Shown here: in pieces, positions 26,351 to 34,711 of the stretch
Layout of the letters: each line of letters starts with the position of its first letter
Numbering within the stretch: the stretch's first letter is position 1
Assembly (NCBI GenBank): GCA_020635535.1
Contig: JACJZP010000003.1
Location: 1-64,000, forward strand
DNA from: Flavobacteriales bacterium
GTDB taxonomy: Bacteria > Bacteroidota > Bacteroidia > UBA10329
Direction of reading: 5' to 3'
Length of the DNA: 64,000 nucleotides
Translations under genes and position numbers: made by a program
Notes under the pieces: generated by a model
What the model saw: only the letters and a program-made list of their open reading frames with translations
Database searches by the model: none
What the model was told of the DNA's origin: nothing

Positions 26351-28894
26351 ATGGACATTTCGTACAACTGGCTCAAGCAATACCTCAAGGTAGATATTGA
26401 TGTGAACGAAGCAGCCGCCCTGCTTACAGGCAGCGGGCTGGAGGTAGAGAAGGTCATCCCATTCTCTTCGGTAGAAGGTGGTTTGGAAGGGCTGGTCATT
26501 GGCGAGGTGCTCACCAGAGAAAAACACCCAGATGCCGACCGTTTGAGTGTGACAACTGTTGATGTTGGAGGCGAAACTCCGTTGGATATCGTGTGCGGAG
26601 CGCCCAATGTGGCTGCGGGGCAGAAAGTGGTTGTGGCAACGGTTGGTGCCAAGCTGTATCCCTCCGAAGGTGAGCCTTTTGAGATCAAGAAGTCGAAAAT
26701 CCGTGGCGCAGTTTCTGAAGGAATGATCTGTGCGGAAGATGAGATAGGTCTAGGCGAAAGCCATGATGGCATCATGGTTCTTCCGGCAGACGTAAAGGTG
26801 GGTACGCCTGCGGCTGATTATTTCGAAATTGAGAATGACTTCATTCTGGAGATCGGTCTTACACCGAACCGTGCCGATGCGATGAGCCACATAGGTGTAG
26901 CGCGCGATCTGCGAGCGGTGCTTCGCGAGGTGAAAGGTGGTTACAAGGACCTGAAACTCGAATGGCCGGATGTCATGAGTTACTCAGCCGACCTAAAGGA
27001 AAACCCGATTGCGATTGACGTTCAGGATTCCGAAGCAGCGCCACGATATGTTGGTCTGTACATAGAAGGTGTTGAGGTGAAGCCATCGCCAGCGTGGTTG
27101 CAGAATCGGTTGAAAGCCATCGGCTCGCGCCCCATCAATAACGTGGTAGATGTGACCAACTTCGTATTGCACGAAATGGGACAACCGCTGCATGCGTTCG
27201 ATGCCGATCAGATAAAGGACAAGAAAGTGGTGGTGCGCACGGCAAAGGCAAGCGAGAAATTCACCACGTTGGATGAAGTGGAGCGCAACCTCAACGATGA
27301 AGATTTGATGATATGCCATTCTACTGATGGAATGTGCATTGCAGGTGTTTTCGGAGGAATGAAATCGGGCGTGACGGACAAGACGAAGAATGTGTTCTTG
27401 GAAAGTGCATACTTCAACCCTGTTTCCATCCGTAAAACTGCCAAGCGCCACGGTTTGAGTACCGATGCATCGTTCCGTTTCGAGAGGGGTATTGACCCAG
27501 AAATTACCGTGCTGGCGGCTAAGCGTGCGGCATTGCTTATTCAAGAAGTTGCTGGCGGAAAACTGTCGGTGATTACAGACATCTACCCGAACCCGATTCC
27601 ACACCAGAAGGTGGAAGTGAAGTTCGAGAAAATCAACAGACTTATTGGGCAGGAGATTCCTGAGAAAACGGTCATTTCCATCTTGGAAGACCTTGGTATT
27701 TACATCGAAAAGAAGGTTGATGGTGGCCTCAAACTATCTGTGCCATCCTTCAAGAATGATGTGACACGCGAAGCGGATGTTATCGAAGAAATACTCCGTG
27801 TTTACGGTTATGATAGAATCATCGGCAGCGGACAATTACGTGTACCGCTTATTGCTTCCGATAAGAAAAGCCCAGAGCAGCTGCGCAATCTGGTTTCGGA
27901 TGCGTTGACGGCTCAAGGCTTCAACGAGATCATGAACAACTCGCTGACCAAAGCGGCATACATGGACAAGCATTTCGCGGAGCAGGGCCAGTCGAAAGTG
28001 GATATTCTGAACCCGCTGAGCACTGACCTCAACGCCATGCGTCAAACCTTGCTCTTCGGTGGGTTGGAAAGCGTTTCGCGCAACATTCGCCACCAGAATC
28101 CGAACTGCAAATTCTATGAGTTCGGGAACCTGTACGAGAAGAATGACCACCCCCAACCCCTCCTTCAAAAGGAGGGGAGCTTGGCCTCCGATCAGCGCAC
28201 CAGTTCTCCCCCTGCAAAGGGGGAGTGGCCGAAGGCCGAGGGGGTCGGTGATTGGCCTTACAGCGAGTACCGCTCCCTAGGACTTTTCATCACTGGAAGA
28301 TGGCAGAAAGAGCGCTGGAACTCAGCATCTGGAAACGCCACGTTCCATCACATCCACGGAGTGGTAAAGTCCATCCTTACTCGATTGGGAATTGCCACTG
28401 CAATTAAGGACGTGTCCGATAAGACAACCTACGCTTACGGAATGGAATTCATGTCGAAAGACGGGAAGTTGCTCGCCAATTTTGGAAGCGTGAATCCTAA
28501 CCTTTTGGAGGCATTTGATATTGAGCAGGAAGTATTCTTCGCTGATTTCGATTGGGATCTGGTGCTCAAACTTTCGGCTTTGAATGCATTCGAGGTTACT
28601 GAACTGCCGAAGTATCCATCAGTACGAAGAGACCTTGCTCTTCTGGTAGATAAAACTGTGAAGTATGGTACGCTTGCAGAACTGGCCTACCAGACCGAGC
28701 GCAAGCTTTTGAAAGAAGTTGACCTGTTCGATGTGTACGAAGGCAAAGGCATTCCAGAAGGAAAACGCTCGTATGCCATGAGTTTCATTCTTCAGGACGA
28801 GAACAGCACCCTCAACGACAAGGCCATTGATAAGACCATGGGCCGTTTGCAGCAGCGTTTCGAACGGGAAGTTGGGGCAGAGTTGCGTGGATGA
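26351..28894 (+). CDS. pheT: Phenylalanine--tRNA ligase beta subunit with an in-frame repeat insertion
   Basis: The 847-residue protein has the N-terminal tRNA-binding domain (EKHPDADRLSVTTVDVG), the B3/B4 editing region (RPINNVVDVTNFVLHEMGQPLHAFDAD), the B5 domain, the catalytic-like core, and a C-terminal anticodon-binding domain ending in REVGAELRG. It pairs with PheS (not in the window) to charge tRNA-Phe. It is about 40 residues longer than usual. The excess lies at about residues 600-636, between FYEFGNLYEKND and YSEYRSLGLFITGRW, and is encoded by copy 3 of the three-hairpin repeat, rich in Pro, Gly and charged residues. The frame is kept, so the enzyme is probably functional with a surface loop. 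It ends against the next gene with zero spacing. Confidence 0.94.
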   Translation: MDISYNWLKQYLKVDIDVNEAAALLTGSGLEVEKVIPFSSVEGGLEGLVIGEVLTREKHPDADRLSVTTVDVGGETPLDIVCGAPNVAAGQKVVVATVGAKLYPSEGEPFEIKKSKIRGAVSEGMICAEDEIGLGESHDGIMVLPADVKVGTPAADYFEIENDFILEIGLTPNRADAMSHIGVARDLRAVLREVKGGYKDLKLEWPDVMSYSADLKENPIAIDVQDSEAAPRYVGLYIEGVEVKPSPAWLQNRLKAIGSRPINNVVDVTNFVLHEMGQPLHAFDADQIKDKKVVVRTAKASEKFTTLDEVERNLNDEDLMICHSTDGMCIAGVFGGMKSGVTDKTKNVFLESAYFNPVSIRKTAKRHGLSTDASFRFERGIDPEITVLAAKRAALLIQEVAGGKLSVITDIYPNPIPHQKVEVKFEKINRLIGQEIPEKTVISILEDLGIYIEKKVDGGLKLSVPSFKNDVTREADVIEEILRVYGYDRIIGSGQLRVPLIASDKKSPEQLRNLVSDALTAQGFNEIMNNSLTKAAYMDKHFAEQGQSKVDILNPLSTDLNAMRQTLLFGGLESVSRNIRHQNPNCKFYEFGNLYEKNDHPQPLLQKEGSLASDQRTSSPPAKGEWPKAEGVGDWPYSEYRSLGLFITGRWQKERWNSASGNATFHHIHGVVKSILTRLGIATAIKDVSDKTTYAYGMEFMSKDGKLLANFGSVNPNLLEAFDIEQEVFFADFDWDLVLKLSALNAFEVTELPKYPSVRRDLALLVDKTVKYGTLAELAYQTERKLLKEVDLFDVYEGKGIPEGKRSYAMSFILQDENSTLNDKAIDKTMGRLQQRFEREVGAELRG
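28147..28250. repeat. Three-hairpin composite repeat, copy 3 (inside pheT, in frame)
   Basis: Within the pheT frame are hairpin 1 CCCCTCCTTCAAAAGGAGGGG (about 28157-28177), hairpin 2 CTCCCCCTGCAAAGGGGGAG (28206-28225), hairpin 3 TGGCCGAAGGCCGA (from 28226) and the end GGGGGTCGG. Beginning and end match copy 2 (4537-4650), and the hairpin order matches copy 1 (301-400). It is translated as LLQKEGSLASDQRTSSPPAK and neighbouring residues. Confidence 0.88.
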
Positions 28895-29944
28895 TCAAAG
28901 ATTTCTCACCTTCCTGATGTGCTTCGCAAGCGTTGATTTGAGTTGAAGTTTCAGGATAGCGCCCATGTTCTCACACTTCAGAAAAAGTTCGTTCTGATGG
29001 TGTTTCGCAAGGTCTTCGCGGAGCTGCTTTACCTTTTCGGGAGTAGAAATGTCGTCTTCCTCCATGCAATCGATAAGATCCTTCACGCGGTAGCGGGAGG
29101 CAATCAGTCTTCGGGAAATGAGTGATCGTTCCTCAGCTTGGTACTGCTTTACAGTTCGCTCGTTGATGAGCTGCATGCCCAGTTCCACCAGCGGGAAATT
29201 CTCCTTGAAGAACTGCGGTAGGTAAAGATTCTTGCGCCCCTCGTAGCATTGTTGGTCGAAGTCGATGGCGCGGATTCGGTACTGCACATCATCGAAATCG
29301 GGCGTAATGTCCAGCACATAATTGTAGCTGCGCATGTCGCCCAAGAGGCGCACAAAACACCGCTCGTTGAACTTCACAAACTCCTTGGCCAAACGCACCT
29401 TATTGGTCTGCTTGCTGCCCATCATGTTCTTGATGAACATATCGCCAGGAATGCCCGCAATGTGTTCTTCGATCAACGTATTGTCATCCACAAAGTAGCT
29501 GATGCGATTGGGCGAGAGCAGGTGCTCCAGTTCCAACCCATAAACACGCGAAGCATCGGCCGTTTTGATGTAGAAGTAATCGTAGTTGTCGTTGTACTTG
29601 TTGATGATGCGGATGCGGAACGGATTCGAGTTTCCGAACGAGCAATAATCAATGCGCTCCACGGCCAAATGTTCCAGCGAGCTGAAATCGCCTTCATTCT
29701 TCAGCATCACATAAATGAAAGTCAGCGATTTATTGAGTTTTTCCGTTCGCTCCGGCTCGTAGAAAACCGTTTCCCAAAGCGTGTCCTGACCTTTCTTATC
29801 CAGCAACGGAGTGGCCAGTTTGTGCTCCAAAAGATCGGTGTAATCCAAACCGAGCTTCATTTCCCGACCTTCCGACTTCAGGTATTTCCTCAGCGAAGGA
29901 ATGATCGGAATGAAATGCTTCTTCTTGGAGATGTGGTTGCTCAC
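28895..29944 (-). CDS. Conserved hypothetical protein with kinase-like (APH/HipA-type) motifs
   Basis: I do not recognise this 349-residue protein as a named family. Several segments line up with the protein-kinase-like fold of aminoglycoside and choline kinases: a possible beta-3 lysine (YDYFYIKTADAS, Lys127), a hinge-like LIEEHIAGIPGDMF (about 157-170), a catalytic-loop match LLGDMRSYNYVLD (Asp203, Asn208) and a metal-binding-like RAIDFDQQ (Asp228). The usual loop histidine is absent. No membrane segment or signal peptide is visible, so it is probably cytoplasmic. It is the last gene of a minus-strand unit, overlapping the preceding small outer-membrane-like gene by four bases, and abuts the pheT stop. 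The kinase reading is inference and the substrate is unknown. Confidence 0.65.
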   Translation of the reverse strand: MSNHISKKKHFIPIIPSLRKYLKSEGREMKLGLDYTDLLEHKLATPLLDKKGQDTLWETVFYEPERTEKLNKSLTFIYVMLKNEGDFSSLEHLAVERIDYCSFGNSNPFRIRIINKYNDNYDYFYIKTADASRVYGLELEHLLSPNRISYFVDDNTLIEEHIAGIPGDMFIKNMMGSKQTNKVRLAKEFVKFNERCFVRLLGDMRSYNYVLDITPDFDDVQYRIRAIDFDQQCYEGRKNLYLPQFFKENFPLVELGMQLINERTVKQYQAEERSLISRRLIASRYRVKDLIDCMEEDDISTPEKVKQLREDLAKHHQNELFLKCENMGAILKLQLKSTLAKHIRKVRNL

Positions 29945-30504
29945 AGGCCGTATGATAGTCGGATGGTGGGTAGGAAGTAGAAGTTTATCGGATTGGCCGA
30001 ACCGAAACTCGATGACTCTGTCTGCTGAACTTCTGATGTGAGAACGTGTCCTACTCCGAAACTGGCGTCTAACGACAGGGCAAAATGCTTCCTCAGCAAC
30101 GCTTCAACCCCAAAGCCGAGCTTGTAGAACATGGCGTTTTTTTGGCTTCGGTCTGTCCATTTGTAATTGTAGTGAGTTCCAACGGGAAAGTAGAGCAACG
30201 TGGAATTGAGATTCTTGAAAGGATACAATCGATAGTCCATTCCTATCGCAATATCTTGTTGCTTAGGAAGCGCGTCCAACCTTCCGTAAAAAGGCGTGAA
30301 GCCGAACCAATGCCGATGGTAGCGGAACGAATAATGAGGCGAGACGAAATAGGTGAAATTGGAATTGAAGCCAGTAATGGCAAAGCCGACACCAATGCGG
30401 TGTTCCTTTTGTTGGTTGAACGGGATTTCCTCGGTTTCCGACTGAGCGAATGTCAGTTGAGAAACCAGTAGAAGGCTACATATCCAGATCAGCAAGAAGC
30501 GCAT
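29941..30504 (-). CDS. Hypothetical outer-membrane beta-barrel-like protein
   Basis: The 187-residue product starts at the ATG at 30504 (an upstream TTG in frame is less likely). It has a signal peptide (MRFLLIWICSLLLVSQLTFAQ) and then short amphipathic strands rich in Tyr, Phe and Gly, with glycine turns (IGVGFAITGF, IAIGMDYRLYPF, LGFGVEALLRKHF, SFGVGHVLTSE), ending in an aromatic-rich strand (FYFLPTIRLSYGL). That pattern fits a small outer-membrane barrel of eight or so strands. Its start overlaps the end of hutU by 29 bases, and its end overlaps the kinase-like gene by four (ATGA), so the three are likely one transcript. No function is claimed. Confidence 0.65.
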   Translation of the reverse strand: MRFLLIWICSLLLVSQLTFAQSETEEIPFNQQKEHRIGVGFAITGFNSNFTYFVSPHYSFRYHRHWFGFTPFYGRLDALPKQQDIAIGMDYRLYPFKNLNSTLLYFPVGTHYNYKWTDRSQKNAMFYKLGFGVEALLRKHFALSLDASFGVGHVLTSEVQQTESSSFGSANPINFYFLPTIRLSYGL

Positions 30505-32464
30505 CGTCAACGAAGTTAGGTAAAGTCACCTTCAGATTCGGTTCCGTTTCCATGGCGCGTTTTATGGCCGAAACTGCTCCATCATTCCGAGCCCAACTTC
30601 TGCGCGCAATACCATTGTTCACGTCCCAGTGGAGCATCATTTTCAGTCTTCGGTCGGCATCTTCCGAACCATCGAGTAGCATCCCGAAACCCCCATTTAT
30701 CACTTCACCCCAACCAACACCGCCACCGTTGTGCAGGCTTATCCATGTGGCGCCACGGAATCCATCGCCCACAAAATTCTGAACGGCCATATCGGCTGTG
30801 AATTGCGAGCCATCGTAAATGTTTGAGGTTTCGCGGTACGGAGAATCCGTTCCTGAGACATCGTGATGGTCGCGGCCTAGAACTACAGGGCCGATTTTCC
30901 CCTCTTTGATTGCTTGGTTGAATGCCGCTGCGATTTTGATTCGTCCTTCAGCATCAGCATAAAGGATTCGTGCTTGAGAACCGACCACCAGTTTGTTCGC
31001 CTGCGCTTCGCGAACCCAATGAAGGTTATCGTTCAATTGTCCATGAATTTCCTCGGGAGCAGTTTTCAGCATTTCCTCAATCACGTTTGCCGCAATCCTA
31101 TCCGTTGCTTCCAGATCTTCTGGTTTTCCAGAAGTACAAACCCAACGGAACGGTCCGAAACCGTAATCGAAACACATCGGACCCATTATGTCCTGTACGT
31201 AACTAGGGTAGATGAAAGAGCCATCTTCTTTGGTTATTTCAGCGCCAGCACGACTGCTTTCCAGCAAGAATGCATTTCCATAATCGAAGAAATACATGCC
31301 AGATTTTGCGAGTTTGTTTACTGCCGAAACATGTCTCCTCAACGTGCTCTGAACTCGCTTTTTGAATTCTTCAGGATGAGATGCCATCATAGCGTTGCTT
31401 TGCTGGTAACTCAACCCGACAGGATAATAACCGCCCGCCCAAGGATTGTGCAACGAAGTTTGGTCGGAGCCGAGATCGACCTTCACATTACGTTCTGCCA
31501 GACGTTCCCACAGGTCGACAATGTTTCCAACATATGCGATGCTGCGAGCTTTTTGTTCCTCTTGATAGGCAAGTGCTGTTTCAATGCAAAGGTCAACGTC
31601 ATGGATAAGTTCATCAACCCAACCTTGTGAGTGCCGCTTTTCAGCTGCTGTTTGATTGATCTCCGCACAAATGGTCACAACGCCAGCAATATTTCCAGCC
31701 TTCGGTTGGGCACCACTCATTCCGCCTAAACCTGAAGTAACGAACAACGGAACTCGATTTTCCGCTCCGATTTTCCGCTTAGCATTAAGAACCGTAATTG
31801 TTGTTCCGTGCACAATTCCCTGCGGACCTATGTACATGTACGAACCTGCGGTCATTTGGCCGTATTGCGTTACTCCCAACGCATTGAATTTCTCCCAATC
31901 GTCAGGTTTGCTGTAATTCGGAATCATCATTCCATTGGTCACCACAACGCGTGGCGCGTCTTTATGGCTTGGGAATAATCCCATCGGGTGGCCGCTGTAC
32001 ATCGCCAACGTTTGCTCCTCGGTCATTTCCGAGAGGTATTTCATGGTCAAGCGGTACTGCGCCCAATTCTGGAAAACAGCTCCGTTTCCACCGTAGGTTA
32101 TCAATTCTTGTGGATGCTGGGCTACTGTTGGATCCAAGTTGTTCTGAATCATAAGCATAATGGCTGCCGCTTGCTGGCACTTGGCCGGATATTCAGAAAT
32201 GGGCCGAGCGTACATTTCATACTCAGGCATGAAACGGTACATGTAAATGCGGCCGTAGGTTTTCAGTTCTTGGACGAATTCCGCTGCGAGTTCAGCATGC
32301 CATTCCTCGGGGAAGTAGCGCAGAGCATTTCTCAGCGCAAGCTTTTTCTCTTCAGCCGAAAGAATGTCTTTCCGCTTTGGGGCGTGGCTGAGATTCGGAT
32401 TCAACTTCCCTTTTTCAGGTAGTTGATTTGGAATGCCTTCGGCTACAGCTGATCTGAAATCCAT
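30476..32464 (-). CDS. hutU: Urocanate hydratase
   Basis: The 662-residue protein shows the urocanase signatures: ELITYGGNGAVFQNWAQYRL near the N-terminal third, the NAD-binding glycine-rich LFVTSGLGGMSGAQPKAG, and FDYGFGPFRWVCTSG, which holds the catalytic-region cysteine, followed by SLHNGGGVGWGEVINGGFG. It converts urocanate to imidazolone propionate, the second step of histidine breakdown. It is about 100 residues longer than the roughly 555-residue proteobacterial enzyme, as in a known longer subfamily. No other histidine-utilisation gene (hutH, hutI, hutG) is in the window, so the pathway is split. It lies between a DUF5522-like gene and a small outer-membrane protein gene on the same strand. 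Confidence 0.93.
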   Translation of the reverse strand: MDFRSAVAEGIPNQLPEKGKLNPNLSHAPKRKDILSAEEKKLALRNALRYFPEEWHAELAAEFVQELKTYGRIYMYRFMPEYEMYARPISEYPAKCQQAAAIMLMIQNNLDPTVAQHPQELITYGGNGAVFQNWAQYRLTMKYLSEMTEEQTLAMYSGHPMGLFPSHKDAPRVVVTNGMMIPNYSKPDDWEKFNALGVTQYGQMTAGSYMYIGPQGIVHGTTITVLNAKRKIGAENRVPLFVTSGLGGMSGAQPKAGNIAGVVTICAEINQTAAEKRHSQGWVDELIHDVDLCIETALAYQEEQKARSIAYVGNIVDLWERLAERNVKVDLGSDQTSLHNPWAGGYYPVGLSYQQSNAMMASHPEEFKKRVQSTLRRHVSAVNKLAKSGMYFFDYGNAFLLESSRAGAEITKEDGSFIYPSYVQDIMGPMCFDYGFGPFRWVCTSGKPEDLEATDRIAANVIEEMLKTAPEEIHGQLNDNLHWVREAQANKLVVGSQARILYADAEGRIKIAAAFNQAIKEGKIGPVVLGRDHHDVSGTDSPYRETSNIYDGSQFTADMAVQNFVGDGFRGATWISLHNGGGVGWGEVINGGFGMLLDGSEDADRRLKMMLHWDVNNGIARRSWARNDGAVSAIKRAMETEPNLKVTLPNFVDDALLADLDM

Positions 32465-32465
32465 G

Positions 32466-32642
32466 TTACTTCTTATCGATTCTTCCAGTCTTTTTGTTGA
32501 AACCGTACGGACAATGCTTGCAGCTGTTCTTGCAGCAATACCCTCGCTTCAACAGATACTTTTCGGTAAAGACCAAGTAGCCTTCCTTGGAATAGTAAAA
32601 GTCTTCTGGGTCAAGTTTCGGCCTTCCGAAATAATCGTCCAT
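32466..32642 (-). CDS. DUF5522-like small cysteine-rich protein
   Basis: From the ATG at 32642 the product is 58 residues. It carries the compact motif GYLVFTEKYLLKRGYCC followed by KNSCKHCPYGF, with four cysteines and a histidine that could bind a metal. This arrangement matches DUF5522-type proteins, small and of unknown role. A GTG at 32732 would add 30 residues but would overlap the start of the divergent PLP enzyme gene, so the ATG is preferred. Its stop is one base from the hutU start, suggesting co-transcription. Confidence 0.7.
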   Translation of the reverse strand: MDDYFGRPKLDPEDFYYSKEGYLVFTEKYLLKRGYCCKNSCKHCPYGFNKKTGRIDKK

Positions 32643-32707
32643 ATCGCTCACGTTTGCAAAGTAAACAAGATTAGTGTCGAAGGGTTTTCGATTACTTTCT
32701 TTGAGCC

Positions 32708-33670
32708 ATGATGGAGAAGCATCAAGGCTCACCTGTTCAGGAGGTAAATGACCTGGAGTTGAAAGATTCTGGAATCCGTTTGCTCATCAAGCGCGAAGAC
32801 CTGATTCATGAGCACATCAGTGGCAACAAGTGGCGTAAGCTGAAATACAATCTTCGCGAAGCAGCAGAGCAGAATCATCATACACTGCTGACTTTCGGTG
32901 GAGCATACAGCAATCACATTGCGGCAACGTCCTTTGCGGCCCAGAAATTGGGTCTTTCAAGTATTGGCATCATCCGTGGAGAAGACGACCCCACTAACCC
33001 CACGCTGAAGTTTGCGCGCGAACAAGGGATGATGTTGCGGTTCGTTTCGAGAAAAGACTATCGTGAAATGACCTTTGTAGAGACGCGATTGATCGCGTCT
33101 AATTCCAGGGTAAGTCAAGACCAACAGGCGCGATCAATCGCGTCTCTACAGGAGGAATTTGGGCGGTTTTTCTTGGTTCCCGAAGGAGGAGCAAACGGAT
33201 TGGGCGTAAGAGGTTGTGCTGAAATTCTTCCCGAAGTGGAAGAGGATTTTGATGTGGTCTGTTGTCCTGCAGGAACAGGAACAACCTTAGCTGGATTGGC
33301 TCTCACGTTGAAAGAAGATCAAAACCTGCTCGGCTTTCCAGCTTTAAAAGGGGGCGAGTTTCTGCAAGAGGAGGTTGAAAGACTCATGGAGGAATCCCGT
33401 CTTCGGCCACAATCAACCGTCAACTTTCAACTGATAACTGATTACCACTTCGGTGGCTACGCCAAGATGACACCAGAACTCCTGGCGTTCATCAATGGAT
33501 TTCAGAAAAGAACGGGTATTCCGCTCGACCCGATCTATACCGGGAAAATGATATTCGGCATCTATGATATGATTCAGAAAGGTCGGTTCAAAAAAGGAAC
33601 AACTATTCTGGCAATTCATACGGGTGGGCTCCAGGGTTGGCAAGGCATGAAGCATCGCGCTCTTATCTGA
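32708..33670 (+). CDS. D-cysteine desulfhydrase/ACC deaminase family PLP enzyme with in-frame palindrome
   Basis: The 320-residue protein has the family start with the PLP lysine motif HISGNKWRKLKYNL (Lys41), the GGAYSNHIAATSFAAQ loop, the phosphate-binding region VVCCPAGTGTTLAGLAL, and DPIYTGKMIFGIYDM. Members break down D-cysteine or 1-aminocyclopropane-1-carboxylate; this one cannot be assigned to one substrate by eye. Residues of about 123-148 (ETRLIASNSRVSQDQQARSI) are encoded by a 75-base palindromic insertion that keeps the frame, falling between VSRKDYREM and FFLVPEGGANGLG. Family members usually have only a short link there. The rest of the protein is intact. Confidence 0.88.
   Translation: MMEKHQGSPVQEVNDLELKDSGIRLLIKREDLIHEHISGNKWRKLKYNLREAAEQNHHTLLTFGGAYSNHIAATSFAAQKLGLSSIGIIRGEDDPTNPTLKFAREQGMMLRFVSRKDYREMTFVETRLIASNSRVSQDQQARSIASLQEEFGRFFLVPEGGANGLGVRGCAEILPEVEEDFDVVCCPAGTGTTLAGLALTLKEDQNLLGFPALKGGEFLQEEVERLMEESRLRPQSTVNFQLITDYHFGGYAKMTPELLAFINGFQKRTGIPLDPIYTGKMIFGIYDMIQKGRFKKGTTILAIHTGGLQGWQGMKHRALI
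33076..33150. repeat. 75-base palindromic element with 22-bp perfect inverted repeats, in frame within a gene
   Basis: The left arm 33076-33097 (TGTAGAGACGCGATTGATCG plus CG) is the exact reverse complement of the right arm 33129-33150, with a 31-base spacer. Each arm also contains a smaller palindrome (AGACGCGAT-TG-ATCGCGTCT). Total length is 25 codons, so the host reading frame is preserved. From memory, GTAGAGACGCGAT...ATCGCGTCTCTAC elements are dispersed in other Bacteroidota and in cyanobacteria. Confidence 0.9.
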
Positions 33671-33729
33671 TCAACACACCCGTGTGCAAAACATACCTTA
33701 CGATTAAACGTTATCCACTTCGCGGCATC

Positions 33730-33737
33730 TAATTTTG
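33730..33737 (+). promoter_or_regulatory. -7 promoter element TAATTTTG for the glucosaminidase gene
   Basis: TAATTTTG matches TAnnTTTG and lies only 5 bases before the ATG at 33743, implying an almost leaderless message. Confidence 0.5.
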
Positions 33738-33742
33738 GTTTC

Positions 33743-34711
33743 ATGCGCAGCATATTGGCGTACATACTTATTGGTTTTCAACTGGTTGCGGCAGCTCAAA
33801 GCAGTAATCCGGAACCACCGTTTGAAAAGCTGACCCGCGAACAGTATATAGACTTATTTGCGCCATTTGCCGTGAAGGAAATGCTCATTAGCGGGGTTCC
33901 CGCAAGCATTACGTTGGCTCAGGGCATTTTGGAGAGCGGAGACGGTAACAGCGTTCTGGCCCGTGAGGCAAACAATCATTTCGGGATCAAATGCCATGGC
34001 ATGTGGGATGGCAAGAAGTATTACATGGATGACGATGCCAAGAATGAGTGCTTTAGGGTTTATGGTTCCGTGTTCGATAGCTATCGCGATCATTCAGAAT
34101 TTCTCAGCACGCGAGACAGATATGCTGCTCTATTCGAGCTAAAAAAAACGGATTATCACGGTTGGGCCCATGGATTGAAAAAGGCGGGTTACGCCACCAA
34201 TCCAAAGTATCCGCATCTACTCATCAAGATTATTGAGGAAAATGGGCTTGCAAAGTATGATCGGATGAAAACACCACCCGATTCTAAGAAGTCGTCCTCC
34301 CAGTCAAAGCATCACACGGAAAAACCCAAGGAAACCGCTGTTTCTTCTGGCCAACAAAGGCAGATGTACCTGAGGAACAATGTCCGTTATGTCTGGGTAA
34401 TGGAAGGGGACAAGTACAAAACATTGGAGAATCTTTTTCAAGTCCGTGAGTGGCAGATTCAGAAATACAACGACCTTCCAAAAGGGGCGCAGCTAATTCC
34501 CGGAGAACGGGTTTATCTACAACCTAAACGCAATTCCAATACGGAGCAGGACTATCACGTTGTAGCGAAGGGAGAGACACTGCGTTGGATATCGCAGGAA
34601 TACGGGGTCAAACTAAAGCGCCTTTACAGGTATAATGAACTGAGTCTTGGCGAAGAACCAGCCATTGGAGACAAGGTTTGGTTAAGGCGGAAACGACAAA
34701 AAGATTACTGA
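33743..34711 (+). CDS. Secreted glucosaminidase with LysM cell-wall-binding repeats
   Basis: The 322-residue protein has a signal peptide (ends AAAQS), then a GH73 glucosaminidase domain at about 30-170 with the catalytic glutamate in ITLAQGILESGDGNS (Glu64) and the family segments NNHFGIKCHGMWDG and YATNPKYPHLL. After a Ser/Lys-rich linker (about 175-205) come LysM-like repeats; the last (DYHVVAKGETLRWISQEYG) is clear and the first is degenerate. It should cleave N-acetylglucosaminyl bonds in peptidoglycan during growth or separation. It meets purB tail to tail through TGATCA with no spacing. Confidence 0.9.
   Translation: MRSILAYILIGFQLVAAAQSSNPEPPFEKLTREQYIDLFAPFAVKEMLISGVPASITLAQGILESGDGNSVLAREANNHFGIKCHGMWDGKKYYMDDDAKNECFRVYGSVFDSYRDHSEFLSTRDRYAALFELKKTDYHGWAHGLKKAGYATNPKYPHLLIKIIEENGLAKYDRMKTPPDSKKSSSQSKHHTEKPKETAVSSGQQRQMYLRNNVRYVWVMEGDKYKTLENLFQVREWQIQKYNDLPKGAQLIPGERVYLQPKRNSNTEQDYHVVAKGETLRWISQEYGVKLKRLYRYNELSLGEEPAIGDKVWLRRKRQKDY

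Noticed and set aside
30476..32464. Histidine utilisation operon
   Set aside because: Only hutU is present. The adjacent genes are a cysteine-rich small protein, a barrel-like protein and a kinase-like protein.
33076..33150. CRISPR-like array or attachment site
   Set aside because: There are only two copies of the arm, in inverted order, inside an intact reading frame; it is a palindrome, not a direct-repeat array.
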